Below are positions 7,399 through 14,825 of a DNA stretch of 18,279 nucleotides, one piece after another; positions within the stretch are counted from its first letter, which is position 1; each line of letters opens with the position of its first letter. The position numbers and the translations under genes were made by a program. The stretch is from Pseudomonadota bacterium. GTDB lineage: Bacteria; Pseudomonadota; Gammaproteobacteria; Burkholderiales; Thiobacillaceae. The stretch lies in the NCBI GenBank assembly GCA_030836725.1, contig JAUPLV010000024.1, positions 1 to 18,279 on the forward strand, given 5' to 3'. The notes beneath the pieces are model-generated. The model had not been told where the DNA came from and did not search any database. It saw only the letters and a list, made by a program, of their open reading frames with translations.

Positions 7399-9189
7399 AT
7401 GCGTACTCATTACTGCGGTGGCGTCACCGCCGCCGACATCGGCAACACCGTCACCCTGTGCGGCTGGGCGCACCGCCGGCGCGACCATGGTGGCGTCATC
7501 TTCATCGACCTGCGCGACCGCGAGGGCATGATGCAGGTGGTGATCGATCCCGACACGCCGGAAGCGTTCAAGGTGGCCGAGGATGTGCGCTCCGAGTTCG
7601 TGCTGAAGATCGAGGGGCTGGTGCGGCCGCGCCCCGCCGGCACCGAAAATCCCAATATGGCGACCGGCATGGTCGAGTTGCTGACCAAGAAGTTGGAAGT
7701 GCTGAACCCCTCGCTGACGCCGCCGTTCCAGATCGACGACGACAACATCAACGAAAACATCCGCCTGCAGTACCGCTACCTCGACCTGCGCCGCGAGCCG
7801 ATGCAGAAGAACCTCAAGCTGCGCTACCGTGTCTCCAAGCTGATGCGCGACTACCTCGACGTGCACGGCTTCATGGAAGTCGAAACGCCGATGCTGACGC
7901 GATCTACCCCGGAAGGCGCGCGCGACTACCTGGTGCCGAGCCGCGTGCACGACGGCATGTTCTACGCGTTGCCGCAGAGCCCGCAGCTGTTCAAGCAGCT
8001 GCTGATGGTGTCCGGCGTCGACCGCTACTTCCAGATCACCAAGTGCTTCCGCGACGAGGACCTGCGCGCCGACCGCCAGCCCGAGTTCACCCAGGTCGAC
8101 CTGGAAACTTCGTTCATGGGCGAAGAGGAGATCATGAATCTGGTCGAGGGCATGATCCGCGACATGATGCAGAAGGCGCAGGGCATCGAATTGCCCGCCG
8201 CCTTCCAGCGCATGACCTACGCCGAGGCGATGAACCGCTATGGTTCCGACAAGCCCGACATGCGGGTGACGCTGGAAATCGTCGACGTCGGCGACGTGAT
8301 GAAGGAGGTCGCGTTCAAGGTCTTCTCCGGCCCGGCCAACGACCCGAAAGGCCGCGTCGCCGCGCTGCGCATTCCCGGCGGCGCCAGCTTGAGCCGCGGC
8401 GAGATCGACGGCTACACCGAGTTCGTGAAAATCTACGGCGCCCGCGGCCTCGCCTACATCAAGGTCAACGACATCACGCAATTGAATGAATCCGGCCTGC
8501 AGTCGCCCATCGTCAAGAATCTTTCCGAAGCTTCGCTCGCCGCGGTAATCCAGCGCACAGGCGCTGCGAACGGAGACCTCATTTTCTTCGGCGCCGACCG
8601 TGCCAAGGTGGTGAACGATGCGCTGGGCGCGCTGCGCCTGAAGATCGGCCATGAGAAAAACCATGTCGACGGTCGCGCCTGGGCGCCGATGTGGGTGGTC
8701 GATTTTCCGATGTTCGAGTTCAACGAGGACGAGAACCGCTGGGACGCGCTGCACCATCCCTTCACCGCGCCCAAGGACGGTCACGAAGACTGGCTCGCCA
8801 CCGATCCCGGTCGCTGCCTGTCCAAAGCCTACGATATGGTGCTGAACGGCTGGGAAGTCGGCGGCGGGTCGGTGCGTATTCACCAGCAGGCCGTGCAGGA
8901 GAAGGTGTTCGCCGCATTGAACATCGGCGAGGAAGAGCGCCGCGAGAAATTCGGCTTCCTGCTCGACGCCCTGCAGTACGGCGCGCCGCCGCATGGCGGC
9001 CTGGCGTTCGGCCTCGATCGTCTGGTCACTTTGATGACCGGCTCCGAATCGATCCGCGACGTCATCGCTTTCCCCAAGACCCAGCGTGCCTCCTGCCTGA
9101 TGACCAATGCTCCCAACGTGGTCGACGACAAGCAGCTGCGCGAACTGCACATTCGTTTGCGCAATGCGCCGGCGGACAAGGCGGCTTGA
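7399..9189 (+). CDS. aspS: Aspartyl-tRNA synthetase, probably non-discriminating (Asp/Asn)
   Basis: A 596-aa bacterial-type class II synthetase charging tRNA-Asp in the cytoplasm. The anticodon-binding OB fold opens with MRTHYCGG and contains LCGWAHRRRDHGG. The core has ATPEGARDYLVPSR-like sequence (here STPEGARDYLVPSR), motif 2 FRDEDLRADRQPEFTQ (about 217-232), the bacterial insertion domain, and motif 3 GLAFGLDRLV (about 535-544). His30 and Gly81 stand where E. coli AspRS has Leu and Lys. In Pseudomonas aeruginosa the equivalent His and Gly mark an enzyme that also makes Asp-tRNA-Asn for GatCAB. AGGA at 7387-7390 supports the start. It follows the DUF502 gene, and a large inverted repeat follows it. 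Confidence 0.97.
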   Translation: MRTHYCGGVTAADIGNTVTLCGWAHRRRDHGGVIFIDLRDREGMMQVVIDPDTPEAFKVAEDVRSEFVLKIEGLVRPRPAGTENPNMATGMVELLTKKLEVLNPSLTPPFQIDDDNINENIRLQYRYLDLRREPMQKNLKLRYRVSKLMRDYLDVHGFMEVETPMLTRSTPEGARDYLVPSRVHDGMFYALPQSPQLFKQLLMVSGVDRYFQITKCFRDEDLRADRQPEFTQVDLETSFMGEEEIMNLVEGMIRDMMQKAQGIELPAAFQRMTYAEAMNRYGSDKPDMRVTLEIVDVGDVMKEVAFKVFSGPANDPKGRVAALRIPGGASLSRGEIDGYTEFVKIYGARGLAYIKVNDITQLNESGLQSPIVKNLSEASLAAVIQRTGAANGDLIFFGADRAKVVNDALGALRLKIGHEKNHVDGRAWAPMWVVDFPMFEFNEDENRWDALHHPFTAPKDGHEDWLATDPGRCLSKAYDMVLNGWEVGGGSVRIHQQAVQEKVFAALNIGEEERREKFGFLLDALQYGAPPHGGLAFGLDRLVTLMTGSESIRDVIAFPKTQRASCLMTNAPNVVDDKQLRELHIRLRNAPADKAA

Positions 9190-9200
9190 AACCTTTTTTA

Positions 9201-9373
9201 TCCGCGAAGGACGCGAAGGGGCGCGAAGGAAACCCCAATGAATCCGTCATTGCGAACGCAGTGAAGCAATCCAGAAGCGCAGCGGGACTGATGCTGGGTG
9301 GCTTCGCTTCGCTCGCCATGACGGGCAAGGGCTGGTTTTGTTCCCCTTCGCGCCCCTTCGCGTCCTTCGCGGA
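9201..9373. repeat. Nested inverted-repeat (REP/MITE-like) element
   Basis: Outer arms 9201-9229 and 9345-9373 are perfect 29-bp inverted copies built from GCGAAGG-type units. Inside them sits a second, imperfect inverted repeat: 9244-9272 (CGTCATTGCGAACGCAG...) against 9297-9324, with about 23 of 28 positions matching. The inner loop is 24 nt. The inner sequence resembles the widespread CGTCATTGCGAG-type extragenic palindrome. The RNA of either strand could fold into one long hairpin. It begins 11 bp after the aspS stop and ends 3 nt before the AAAGGA ribosome-binding site of the next gene, so it may affect 3'-end stability or downstream translation. No transposase is present. Confidence 0.85.
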
Positions 9374-9387
9374 CAAAGGATCTTGAA

Positions 9388-9693
9388 ATGAAATTCGCCG
9401 ACACCCTCAAAACCCTGCCCGAGTTCGCGGGCGAAAAGCTGGTGCTGACCGACGCCTCCGGCGCCGAAGTGGCGACCATCGCCAACGCTCCCGGCACCGC
9501 CGGTTCATTCCGGGTATACGCCTATCTCGCGCGGAAATACGGCGCGATCGACGCCGAGGCTGCCGCGGAAGGACTGGCAATCTTCGCCGAGCACACCGAG
9601 GATGCAAGTCTTCACCCCGGCAAACATCCCAATATCGACCGCCTGATCGCCATCCTGACGACGGGCGCCCCGCTCAATCCCCGAGTCATTTGA
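9388..9693 (+). CDS. Small conserved protein, DUF2322-like
   Basis: A 101-aa soluble protein with no signal peptide or membrane segment. Sequence features recalled from the DUF2322 family are MKFADTLKTLP at the start, a central PGTAGSFRVY, and AEHTEDASLHPGKHPNIDRL near the end. Function is unknown and the family assignment is from memory. AAAGGA (9375-9380) supports the ATG. Its TGA overlaps the TTG start of the Nudix gene (TTGA), so the two are likely translationally coupled. Whether its own promoter lies inside the nested repeat cannot be seen. Confidence 0.75.
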   Translation: MKFADTLKTLPEFAGEKLVLTDASGAEVATIANAPGTAGSFRVYAYLARKYGAIDAEAAAEGLAIFAEHTEDASLHPGKHPNIDRLIAILTTGAPLNPRVI

Positions 9694-10130
9694 TCGCCCA
9701 CAAGATCCCCGTCTCGGTTCTGGTCGTCGTTTACACGGCCGATGGCCAGGTATTGCTGATGGAGCGTGCCGACGCGCCGGGTTTCTGGCAATCGGTCACC
9801 GGCTCGCGGAATGTCGGCGAAACGCTTGAGCAGACCGCGATCCGCGAAGTGCGCGAGGAAACCGGGCTCGATGCCTCGCGGTTCGAGCTGACCCCGTGGA
9901 ATATCGAAAACCGCTATGCAATTTACGAGCGCTGGCGGCACCGTTATGCGCCCGGCGTGACGCACAACACCGAACATGTATTCGGCCTGCGTCTGCCGGC
10001 GCCGCTGCCGGTCACCCTGGCGCCGGGCGAGCATGTGGATTACCTTTGGCTGCCCTGGGAAAAGGCGGCCGAAAAGTGCTTTTCGCCCAGCAATGAGGCG
10101 GCGATTCGCCTGCTCCCCGCGCGCTTATAA
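9690..10130 (+). CDS. nudB: NudB-like dihydroneopterin triphosphate diphosphatase (Nudix)
   Basis: A 146-aa Nudix hydrolase. The Nudix box is complete: G38-x5-E44-x7-REVREETGL (to residue 60), with the Glu residues that bind catalytic metal. Surrounding sequence follows E. coli NudB: IPVSVLVVVY near the start, FWQSVTGS before the box, and RHRYAPGVTHNTEHVF after it. NudB removes pyrophosphate from dihydroneopterin triphosphate in folate synthesis. The likely start is TTG 9690, overlapping the upstream stop codon; no internal ATG would keep the first strand. Aspartate-tRNA synthetase and NudB genes also lie near each other in gamma- and betaproteobacteria (family knowledge). Other Nudix substrates cannot be ruled out. 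Confidence 0.85.
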   Translation: MIAHKIPVSVLVVVYTADGQVLLMERADAPGFWQSVTGSRNVGETLEQTAIREVREETGLDASRFELTPWNIENRYAIYERWRHRYAPGVTHNTEHVFGLRLPAPLPVTLAPGEHVDYLWLPWEKAAEKCFSPSNEAAIRLLPARL

Positions 10131-10137
10131 TAAAGAC

Positions 10138-10893
10138 ATGATTGAACCGCTGCACATCGCCAGTTACAACATCCACAAGGGTTTGTCGCAATTCAACCGG
10201 CGGCTGACCGTGCACGAGCTGCGCGACCGTCTCGGCGCTCTGGGAACCGACATCGTGTTCCTGCAGGAAGTGCAGGGCGGACATGGTTTGCGCGCCAGCC
10301 GCTTCCAGCACTGGCCGGGGCGGCCGCAGACCGAGTTTCTTGCGGGGCACGTCTACACCGACTTCGCCTACGGCAAGAACTGCGTCTACGATACCGGCCA
10401 TCACGGCAACGCCATCCTGTCGCGCTACAAGATTCTCAACTGGGAAAACGAGGACATTTCCGCCCATGCTTACGAGAGCCGCGGCATGCTGCACTGCGAA
10501 ATCGAGGTGCCCGGCATGGCCGTGCCGGTGCACTGCATCAACGTCCATCTCGGGCTGACCGAGGGCGGGCGCAAGCGTCAGCTGGCGATGATCGTCGCGC
10601 GGGTGCGCAAGATGGTGCCGGATGGCGCGCCACTGATCCTTGCGGGCGACTTCAACGACTGGCAGGTGCGCGTCGGACGCTATTTCGGCGATGAACTGGG
10701 TTTGGCCGAGGTGTTCGAAACCCACCACGGCAAGGCGGCGCGCAGCTATCCATCCATCCTGCCGATGTTCCAGCTCGACCGCATCTATGTTCGGCACTTC
10801 GATATCGAGGCCGCGCATGTCCATACCGGAAACGCCTGGCACCGCATTTCCGACCACGCAGCCCTTACCGCCAAGCTGAAACTGGCCGGATGA
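10138..10893 (+). CDS. Endonuclease/exonuclease/phosphatase family protein (YbhP-like)
   Basis: A 251-aa protein of the EEP superfamily of metal-dependent phosphodiesterases and phosphatases. Active-site motifs visible are SYNIHKG (Asn11), FLQEV (Glu44), CINVHLGL (His137), GDFNDW (Asp171, Asn173) and ISDHAAL (Asp239, His240). Substrate unknown. No signal peptide is seen, so it is presumably cytoplasmic. Its ATG is 7 bp after the Nudix stop, and its TGA overlaps the ATG of the cardiolipin synthase gene (ATGA). The pairing mirrors the E. coli ybhP-clsB neighbourhood, which suggests a role linked to phospholipids, but this is inference. Confidence 0.87.
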   Translation: MIEPLHIASYNIHKGLSQFNRRLTVHELRDRLGALGTDIVFLQEVQGGHGLRASRFQHWPGRPQTEFLAGHVYTDFAYGKNCVYDTGHHGNAILSRYKILNWENEDISAHAYESRGMLHCEIEVPGMAVPVHCINVHLGLTEGGRKRQLAMIVARVRKMVPDGAPLILAGDFNDWQVRVGRYFGDELGLAEVFETHHGKAARSYPSILPMFQLDRIYVRHFDIEAAHVHTGNAWHRISDHAALTAKLKLAG

Positions 10894-12083
10894 CTCCGCG
10901 CAAGCGCTGGCGAACATTATTCTTTCGCGGCGTCGAGCCGGTTTCCGGCAACCTGATCCGGTTGCTGCAAAACGGCGCCGATTTTTTTCCGGCGCTGATC
11001 GCCGCGATTGACGCCGCCCACACCGAGGTCCACCTCGAAACCTATATCTTCAACGCCGATCGCAGCGCCAATGCGGTGCGCGAGGCTCTCATGCGCGCCG
11101 CCCGGCGCGGCGTCCGGGTGAGGCTGCTGATCGACGGCGTCGGCTCGCGCGAACTGCCTGTTGCCTGGCTGGATGAGGCCAGGGCGGCAGGCGTCGGTGT
11201 TCTGGCCTACCGCCCGCTGGTGGGCCGATGGCGCTCCAATCCCCGCAACCTGCGGCGGCTGCATCGAAAAGTGGCGGTGATCGACGCGCGCATCGCCTTC
11301 GTCGGCGGCATGAACATCATGGACGATTTCGAGCCGGTGCGTTTCGATGCGCCGCGGCTCGATTTCAGCGTCGAAGTGCAGGGGCCGTTGATTGCCCCCA
11401 TTCATCATGGCGTCGAGCATCTTTGGCATCTGGTGACATTGACGCAACTGCAGGCCGAAAAAGCCGGCCCGCCGCGGATCAAGCCATCCTGGCCCACAGA
11501 CGGCAATGTTCGCGCAGCCTACGTCGTGCGCGACAACTTCGCCCATCGCCGCGACATCGAGCGCGCCTATCTTGCCGCTCTGGCGCTGGCGCGCGATGAA
11601 ATTGTCATTGCCAATTCCTACTTTCTGCCAGGTCGACGCTTCCGAAAAGTGCTGAAAAAAGCAGCCGCTCGCGGCGTAAAGGTGTGCCTGCTGGTGCAGG
11701 GACACACCGACCATCCATTTTTTCAGGCCGCCGCGCGCGCCCTGTATCGCGACCTGCTCGCTGCTGGCGTGGCCATCCACGAATACCAGGCCAGCGAACT
11801 GCACGCCAAGGTCGCCGTGATCGACAGCCGCTGGGCCACCGTCGGCTCCAGCAATATCGACCCGTTCAGCCTGCTGCTCGCGCGCGAGGCCAACATCGTC
11901 GTCCACGACGCCGCGTTTTCGCGCGACCTGCGGCAGCGCCTGCACCACGCCATCGGCCAGTCCGCCGCGCTCGCGCCCGCCGACTGGCAGCGGCGCCCCT
12001 GGCCGCAGCGCATGCTGTCATGGCTGGCGTATGGCAGCGTGCGCTTCATGGTGGGGCTGGCCGGCGGCGGACGCTGGGTTTGA
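10890..12083 (+). CDS. clsB: ClsB-like cardiolipin synthase (phospholipase D family)
   Basis: A 397-aa phospholipase-D-superfamily enzyme with two HKD motifs, the first HRKVAVID (H125, K127, D132) and the second HAKVAVID (H305, K307, D312), each followed by a GG/GS turn. There are no N-terminal transmembrane helices, unlike ClsA, and the length is close to E. coli ClsB (413 aa). Such enzymes transfer phosphatidyl groups to make cardiolipin or related lipids at the inner membrane. The start overlaps the upstream stop codon as ATGA, and the upstream EEP gene matches the ybhP-clsB order. A C-terminal amphipathic or hydrophobic stretch (SVRFMVGLAGG) may help it sit on the membrane. Confidence 0.88.
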   Translation: MTPRKRWRTLFFRGVEPVSGNLIRLLQNGADFFPALIAAIDAAHTEVHLETYIFNADRSANAVREALMRAARRGVRVRLLIDGVGSRELPVAWLDEARAAGVGVLAYRPLVGRWRSNPRNLRRLHRKVAVIDARIAFVGGMNIMDDFEPVRFDAPRLDFSVEVQGPLIAPIHHGVEHLWHLVTLTQLQAEKAGPPRIKPSWPTDGNVRAAYVVRDNFAHRRDIERAYLAALALARDEIVIANSYFLPGRRFRKVLKKAAARGVKVCLLVQGHTDHPFFQAAARALYRDLLAAGVAIHEYQASELHAKVAVIDSRWATVGSSNIDPFSLLLAREANIVVHDAAFSRDLRQRLHHAIGQSAALAPADWQRRPWPQRMLSWLAYGSVRFMVGLAGGGRWV

Positions 12084-12180
12084 AGCCAGGCACTCCGCTT
12101 CTTGGTCGATGGGGTCTGTTGTATTCGTGCAACAAAACAACACTCCCTCCCGCGCATTACGGAAAAAACAACAGCTTTGC

Positions 12181-12208
12181 TTGTCTGGACTTGCGCAGTC
12201 TGGATAAT
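12181..12208 (+). promoter_or_regulatory. Candidate promoter of porin 1
   Basis: TTGTCT (12181-12186) and GATAAT (12203-12208) are spaced 16 bp apart, giving a leader of about 75 nt before the porin start. Long leaders are common in porin mRNAs controlled by small RNAs. The rest of the 12084-12291 gap shows no ORF and no strong terminator. Confidence 0.5.
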
Positions 12209-12291
12209 TGATCGAGTCCCCCAAGCACATACCCGTGCAGGACAGCTCTGCAGAGCTTGAACAGGCTTTATTTCAATCCAAGGAGAAATTG

Positions 12292-13317
12292 ATGAAAAAG
12301 ATTCTTGCACTGGCGATTGCTTCCGCCTTCGCCGCACCGGCATTTGCCGCTACCTCCAATGTTGACGTCTACGGTGCCCTCGGCATCTCCATCGAAGACA
12401 CCAATGCCAGCAACGTTGGCATGCAGGTCACCGACCGTCAGTCGCGCATCGGCTTCAAGGGCAGCGAAGATCTGGGCGGCGGTCTGAAGGCCATCTGGCA
12501 GATCGAGCAGGCGATTTCCGCTACCGCCGGCGGCCAGGACGGTGTCGGTGGCGCCACGCTGGCCAACCGCAACAGCTTCGTCGGTCTGTCCGGCGGCTTC
12601 GGTACCGTGCTGATGGGCCGTCATGACACCCCCTACAAGCTGGCCACCGCCGGCAAGCTGGACGCGTTCGCCGACACCATGGGTGACGTCAACGCCGCGG
12701 GCAACCTGGCGACCAGCGGTGAAGCTGGTCGCAGCAACGCGACCCAGCTGATTCACGCTACCCATGACGCCCGCCCTGCTCAGGCCATTGCCTACATCTC
12801 CCCCAACTTCAGCGGCTTCACGTTTGCTGGCGCGATCGTAGCGACCAACCTTGACGGCAATGGTGTTAACGACAACCAGAACAACAGCAACATGGACGCC
12901 GTTTCGCTGTCCGGCACCTATGAGAACGGCCCGCTGTATGCCGCTCTTGCTTATCAGGAAGCCGAGGACATCAGCACCGCTGCCGGCACGCAAGACAGCG
13001 CCGCTTGGAAAATTGGCGCGGGCTACAAGTTCGGCGATGTCAAGGTCGGTTTCGTCTACGAAGATGTCGAGCTGGTTGGCAACGATCTGCAGGATGCCTT
13101 GTACGGGAACGTTGCCTACTCCATGGGCGCGATCACCCTGAAGGCGCAGTATGGCGAACTGGATGTTGCCACTGGCGCTGACGCTTCCAAGCTGACCTTG
13201 GGTGTTGACTACAATCTGTCGAAGCGTACCAACGTCTACGCACTGTATGACATGAACGATACCGATGGCAAATCCAATCTGGACGGCTGGGCGATGGGCG
13301 TGCGCCACAGCTTCTAA
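12292..13317 (+). CDS. Gram-negative general porin 1 (beta type)
   Basis: A 341-aa outer-membrane porin. The signal peptide MKKILALAIASAFAAPAFA is cleaved before ATSNVDVYG. The hallmarks of betaproteobacterial porins follow: VTDRQSRIGFKGSEDLGGGLKAIWQIE, RNSFVGLSGGFGTVLMGRHDTPYK (before constriction loop 3) and a C-terminal GVRHSF with terminal Phe. It forms a 16-strand trimeric channel for small solutes. The frame is open upstream to 12208, but ATG 12292 is the clear start: it has AAGGAG (12280-12285) and opens the signal peptide. A strong terminator follows. It is paralogous to the porin on the opposite strand just downstream. Confidence 0.95.
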   Translation: MKKILALAIASAFAAPAFAATSNVDVYGALGISIEDTNASNVGMQVTDRQSRIGFKGSEDLGGGLKAIWQIEQAISATAGGQDGVGGATLANRNSFVGLSGGFGTVLMGRHDTPYKLATAGKLDAFADTMGDVNAAGNLATSGEAGRSNATQLIHATHDARPAQAIAYISPNFSGFTFAGAIVATNLDGNGVNDNQNNSNMDAVSLSGTYENGPLYAALAYQEAEDISTAAGTQDSAAWKIGAGYKFGDVKVGFVYEDVELVGNDLQDALYGNVAYSMGAITLKAQYGELDVATGADASKLTLGVDYNLSKRTNVYALYDMNDTDGKSNLDGWAMGVRHSF

Positions 13318-13343
13318 TCCGACTCAGGTCGATTGGTTGTTTG

Positions 13344-13371
13344 AACGGGCTCCTTCGGGAGCCCGTTTTTT
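13344..13371 (+). terminator. Rho-independent terminator of porin 1
   Basis: ACGGGCTCC, a TTCG tetraloop and GGAGCCCGT form a near-ideal stem followed by a T-run (13366-13371), 27 bp after the porin 1 stop. Confidence 0.92.
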
Positions 13372-13377
13372 ATGCAG

Positions 13378-13420
13378 CTTAAAAAGAGAAGCCCCCGCCG
13401 CCTTGCGGCGAGGGGGGCTT
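13378..13420 (-). terminator. Rho-independent terminator of porin 2
   Basis: On the minus strand, AAGCCCCC (13420-13413) pairs with GGGGGCTT (13396-13389), with an inner GCCGC/GCGGC helix and a 3-nt loop, then TCTCTTTTT. It lies about 46 bp beyond the stop of the minus-strand porin, so each convergent porin has its own terminator. Confidence 0.85.
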
Positions 13421-13466
13421 GAAGCACGGGAATGGTTTGGCTACCGAAGGAAGCCGGAAAAAGCGT

Positions 13467-14498
13467 TTAGAAGCTGTGTTTCATGCCGAGATTCCAGCCG
13501 GAAACATCGCCGCCATTGCTGGCGCTGCTGCCGTCGTCGCCGCTGCCATACGCGAGGTAGGCGACCGTGCGCTTGGACAGGGTGTAATCGGCGCCGATGG
13601 ACCAGAGATCCTGGTCGACCGTGCCGGCATCGACCTGTCCATACTGCGCCTTCAAGGCGATGGCCCCCATATTGTAGACGCCGTTGACAAGCCACGAATC
13701 GCGCTCGGCGGAGCCGCCGGCGGTCAGGTCGGTGTCCACATTCTCATATACAAAACCGACCTTGGCGGCGCCGATGGTGTAGCCGATGCCCGCTTTCCAG
13801 GCATCGCTGCCATCGAGCGTGGTGGAGGTGGAACTCACGAATCGGTCGGCATCCTCAACGCTCTGGTAGGCCAGGGAGGCGTAAAGGGGGCCGTTCTTGT
13901 ATGTGCCGGAGACGGAGACTGCGTCAATGCTGTCGTTGCTGTTGCCGTTGGCCTGAGCATTGGTGGCGATGACGGCGGCAGCGAAGCTGAGGCCGCTCCA
14001 GGACGGCGAGAGATAGGCGACGGCAGCCGGGCTGCGGTGGTCATGAGCCTTCATCACCAGTTCCACGCCGTCCAGGATGGTGCCGTTGTAGTCGCCGATG
14101 GTGTCGGAGAACGGATCCAGGGGGCCGGTGCTCATCTTGTAGGGCGTGTCGTGCTTGCCCATCAACAAGGTTCCGAAGCCACCGGACAAGCCGACGAAGG
14201 TGTTGCGGCTGGCCAGGGACTGTCCGCCGATGCCGGTGTTGGCGGTGCCGGACTTCTTGGCATTGTTGGAGATGCCATTCTCGATTTGCCAGATGGCCTT
14301 CAGGCCGCCGCCGAGATCTTCGGAGCCCTTGAAGCCGATTCGGGAATCGTTGTCGACCACTTCCAGCCCGACGCCGGATACATTGGTGTCCTGGATGGCG
14401 ATGGTAACGAGCCCATAGACCTCGACGTTCGAGGTGGCCGCGAAGGCGGGCGCGGCAAAGGCGCCGGCAACAGCCAGGGTAAGCAGGGATTTTTTCAT
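13467..14498 (-). CDS. Gram-negative general porin 2 (beta type)
   Basis: A 343-aa outer-membrane porin reading leftward. The signal peptide MKKSLLTLAVAGAFAAPAFA is followed by ATSNVEVYG. Shared blocks with porin 1 are DSRIGFKGSEDLGGGLKAIWQIE, SRNTFVGLSGGFGTLLMGKHDTPYK, SVSGTYKNGPLYASLAYQ and the terminal MKHSF. The two diverge most in the likely extracellular loops, where this one is richer in Ser/Thr and carries a GSGDDGSSASNGG segment near its end. AAAGGAAA lies about 7 nt upstream of ATG 14498. It faces porin 1, with 149 bp and two terminators between the stops. Confidence 0.95.
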   Translation of the reverse strand: MKKSLLTLAVAGAFAAPAFAATSNVEVYGLVTIAIQDTNVSGVGLEVVDNDSRIGFKGSEDLGGGLKAIWQIENGISNNAKKSGTANTGIGGQSLASRNTFVGLSGGFGTLLMGKHDTPYKMSTGPLDPFSDTIGDYNGTILDGVELVMKAHDHRSPAAVAYLSPSWSGLSFAAAVIATNAQANGNSNDSIDAVSVSGTYKNGPLYASLAYQSVEDADRFVSSTSTTLDGSDAWKAGIGYTIGAAKVGFVYENVDTDLTAGGSAERDSWLVNGVYNMGAIALKAQYGQVDAGTVDQDLWSIGADYTLSKRTVAYLAYGSGDDGSSASNGGDVSGWNLGMKHSF

Positions 14499-14663
14499 GC
14501 GGGGTTTCCTTTCAGGTTGGTGTGACGCGTTGGTTGCGTGAAGGGGATTCAGGCTGCGGCGACCTCCGGCAGTGGTTAATCAGCTAGAGGGAGTCGGGAG
14601 CGTACCTGTACGGTGTGACATTAATATTTATAAGCAATCCAGGGAAGATGTGGAGGGGGGCGG
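14499..14663 (-). other. Leader/upstream region of porin 2
   Basis: This 165-bp stretch between the porin 2 start and the higB relic contains no gene. An AT-rich block at 14620-14633 (TTATAAATATTAA on the minus strand) is the best place for a -10 element, though no good -35 is seen. Next to it is a 12-bp palindrome, CGTACCTGTACG (14601-14612), which may be an operator or chance. Confidence 0.3.
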
Positions 14664-14818
14664 TCCGACCTTGTCGACGGTATTGAACGCAGCCTTTAGC
14701 TCGGCCCAATCGGAAAATCGGCTTTTCTGAATCACTCGCCGCCAGCCCTGCAAGGGGGCTGCGGCCTGAGGATGGTCGGCAGCGAAGGCCCGCTGGACAC
14801 TGTTGCCGATATTTTCAT
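14664..14818 (-). pseudogene. Broken higB-like toxin gene (5' frameshift, 3' truncation)
   Basis: The minus-strand frame over 14792-14664 reads RAFAADHPQAAAPLQGWRRV followed by IQKSRFSDWAELKAAFNTVDKVG. This is the N-terminal half of HigB-family mRNA interferases (PF09907-like pattern: H-P-x-A-x-x-P-L-x-x-W, then W/F-x-x-L-K-x-x-F-x-x-x-D-x-V-G). The expected continuation (V-F-N-I-x-G-N-K-x-R-L) is missing, because unrelated sequence starts right after DKVG. At the 5' end, ATG 14818 is one base out of frame; adding one base after ATGAAAAT would give MKIIGNSVQRAF, a normal HigB opening. No higA antitoxin follows. The RNase would be inactive. The family call is from memory of the motif. Confidence 0.6.
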
Positions 14819-14825
14819 GGGGCGA

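Noticed and set aside
7381..9150. 589-codon minus-strand frame opposite aspS
   Set aside because: It lies entirely antisense to a clear AspRS, and the translation is low-complexity (His, Val, Asp rich) with no domains.
9201..9373. CRISPR array or tandem repeat made of GCGAAGG units
   Set aside because: There are only two arms in inverted orientation and no regular spacers, so it is a palindrome, not an array.
12117..12134. TGTTG/CAACA hairpin after clsB as a terminator
   Set aside because: The stem is 5 bp and AT-rich, with an 8-nt loop and no T-run.
12268..14525. Long antisense frames opposite both porins (346 and 368 codons)
   Set aside because: Both are mirror images of real porin genes; their Gly/Val/Ala-rich translations have no signal peptide or known fold.
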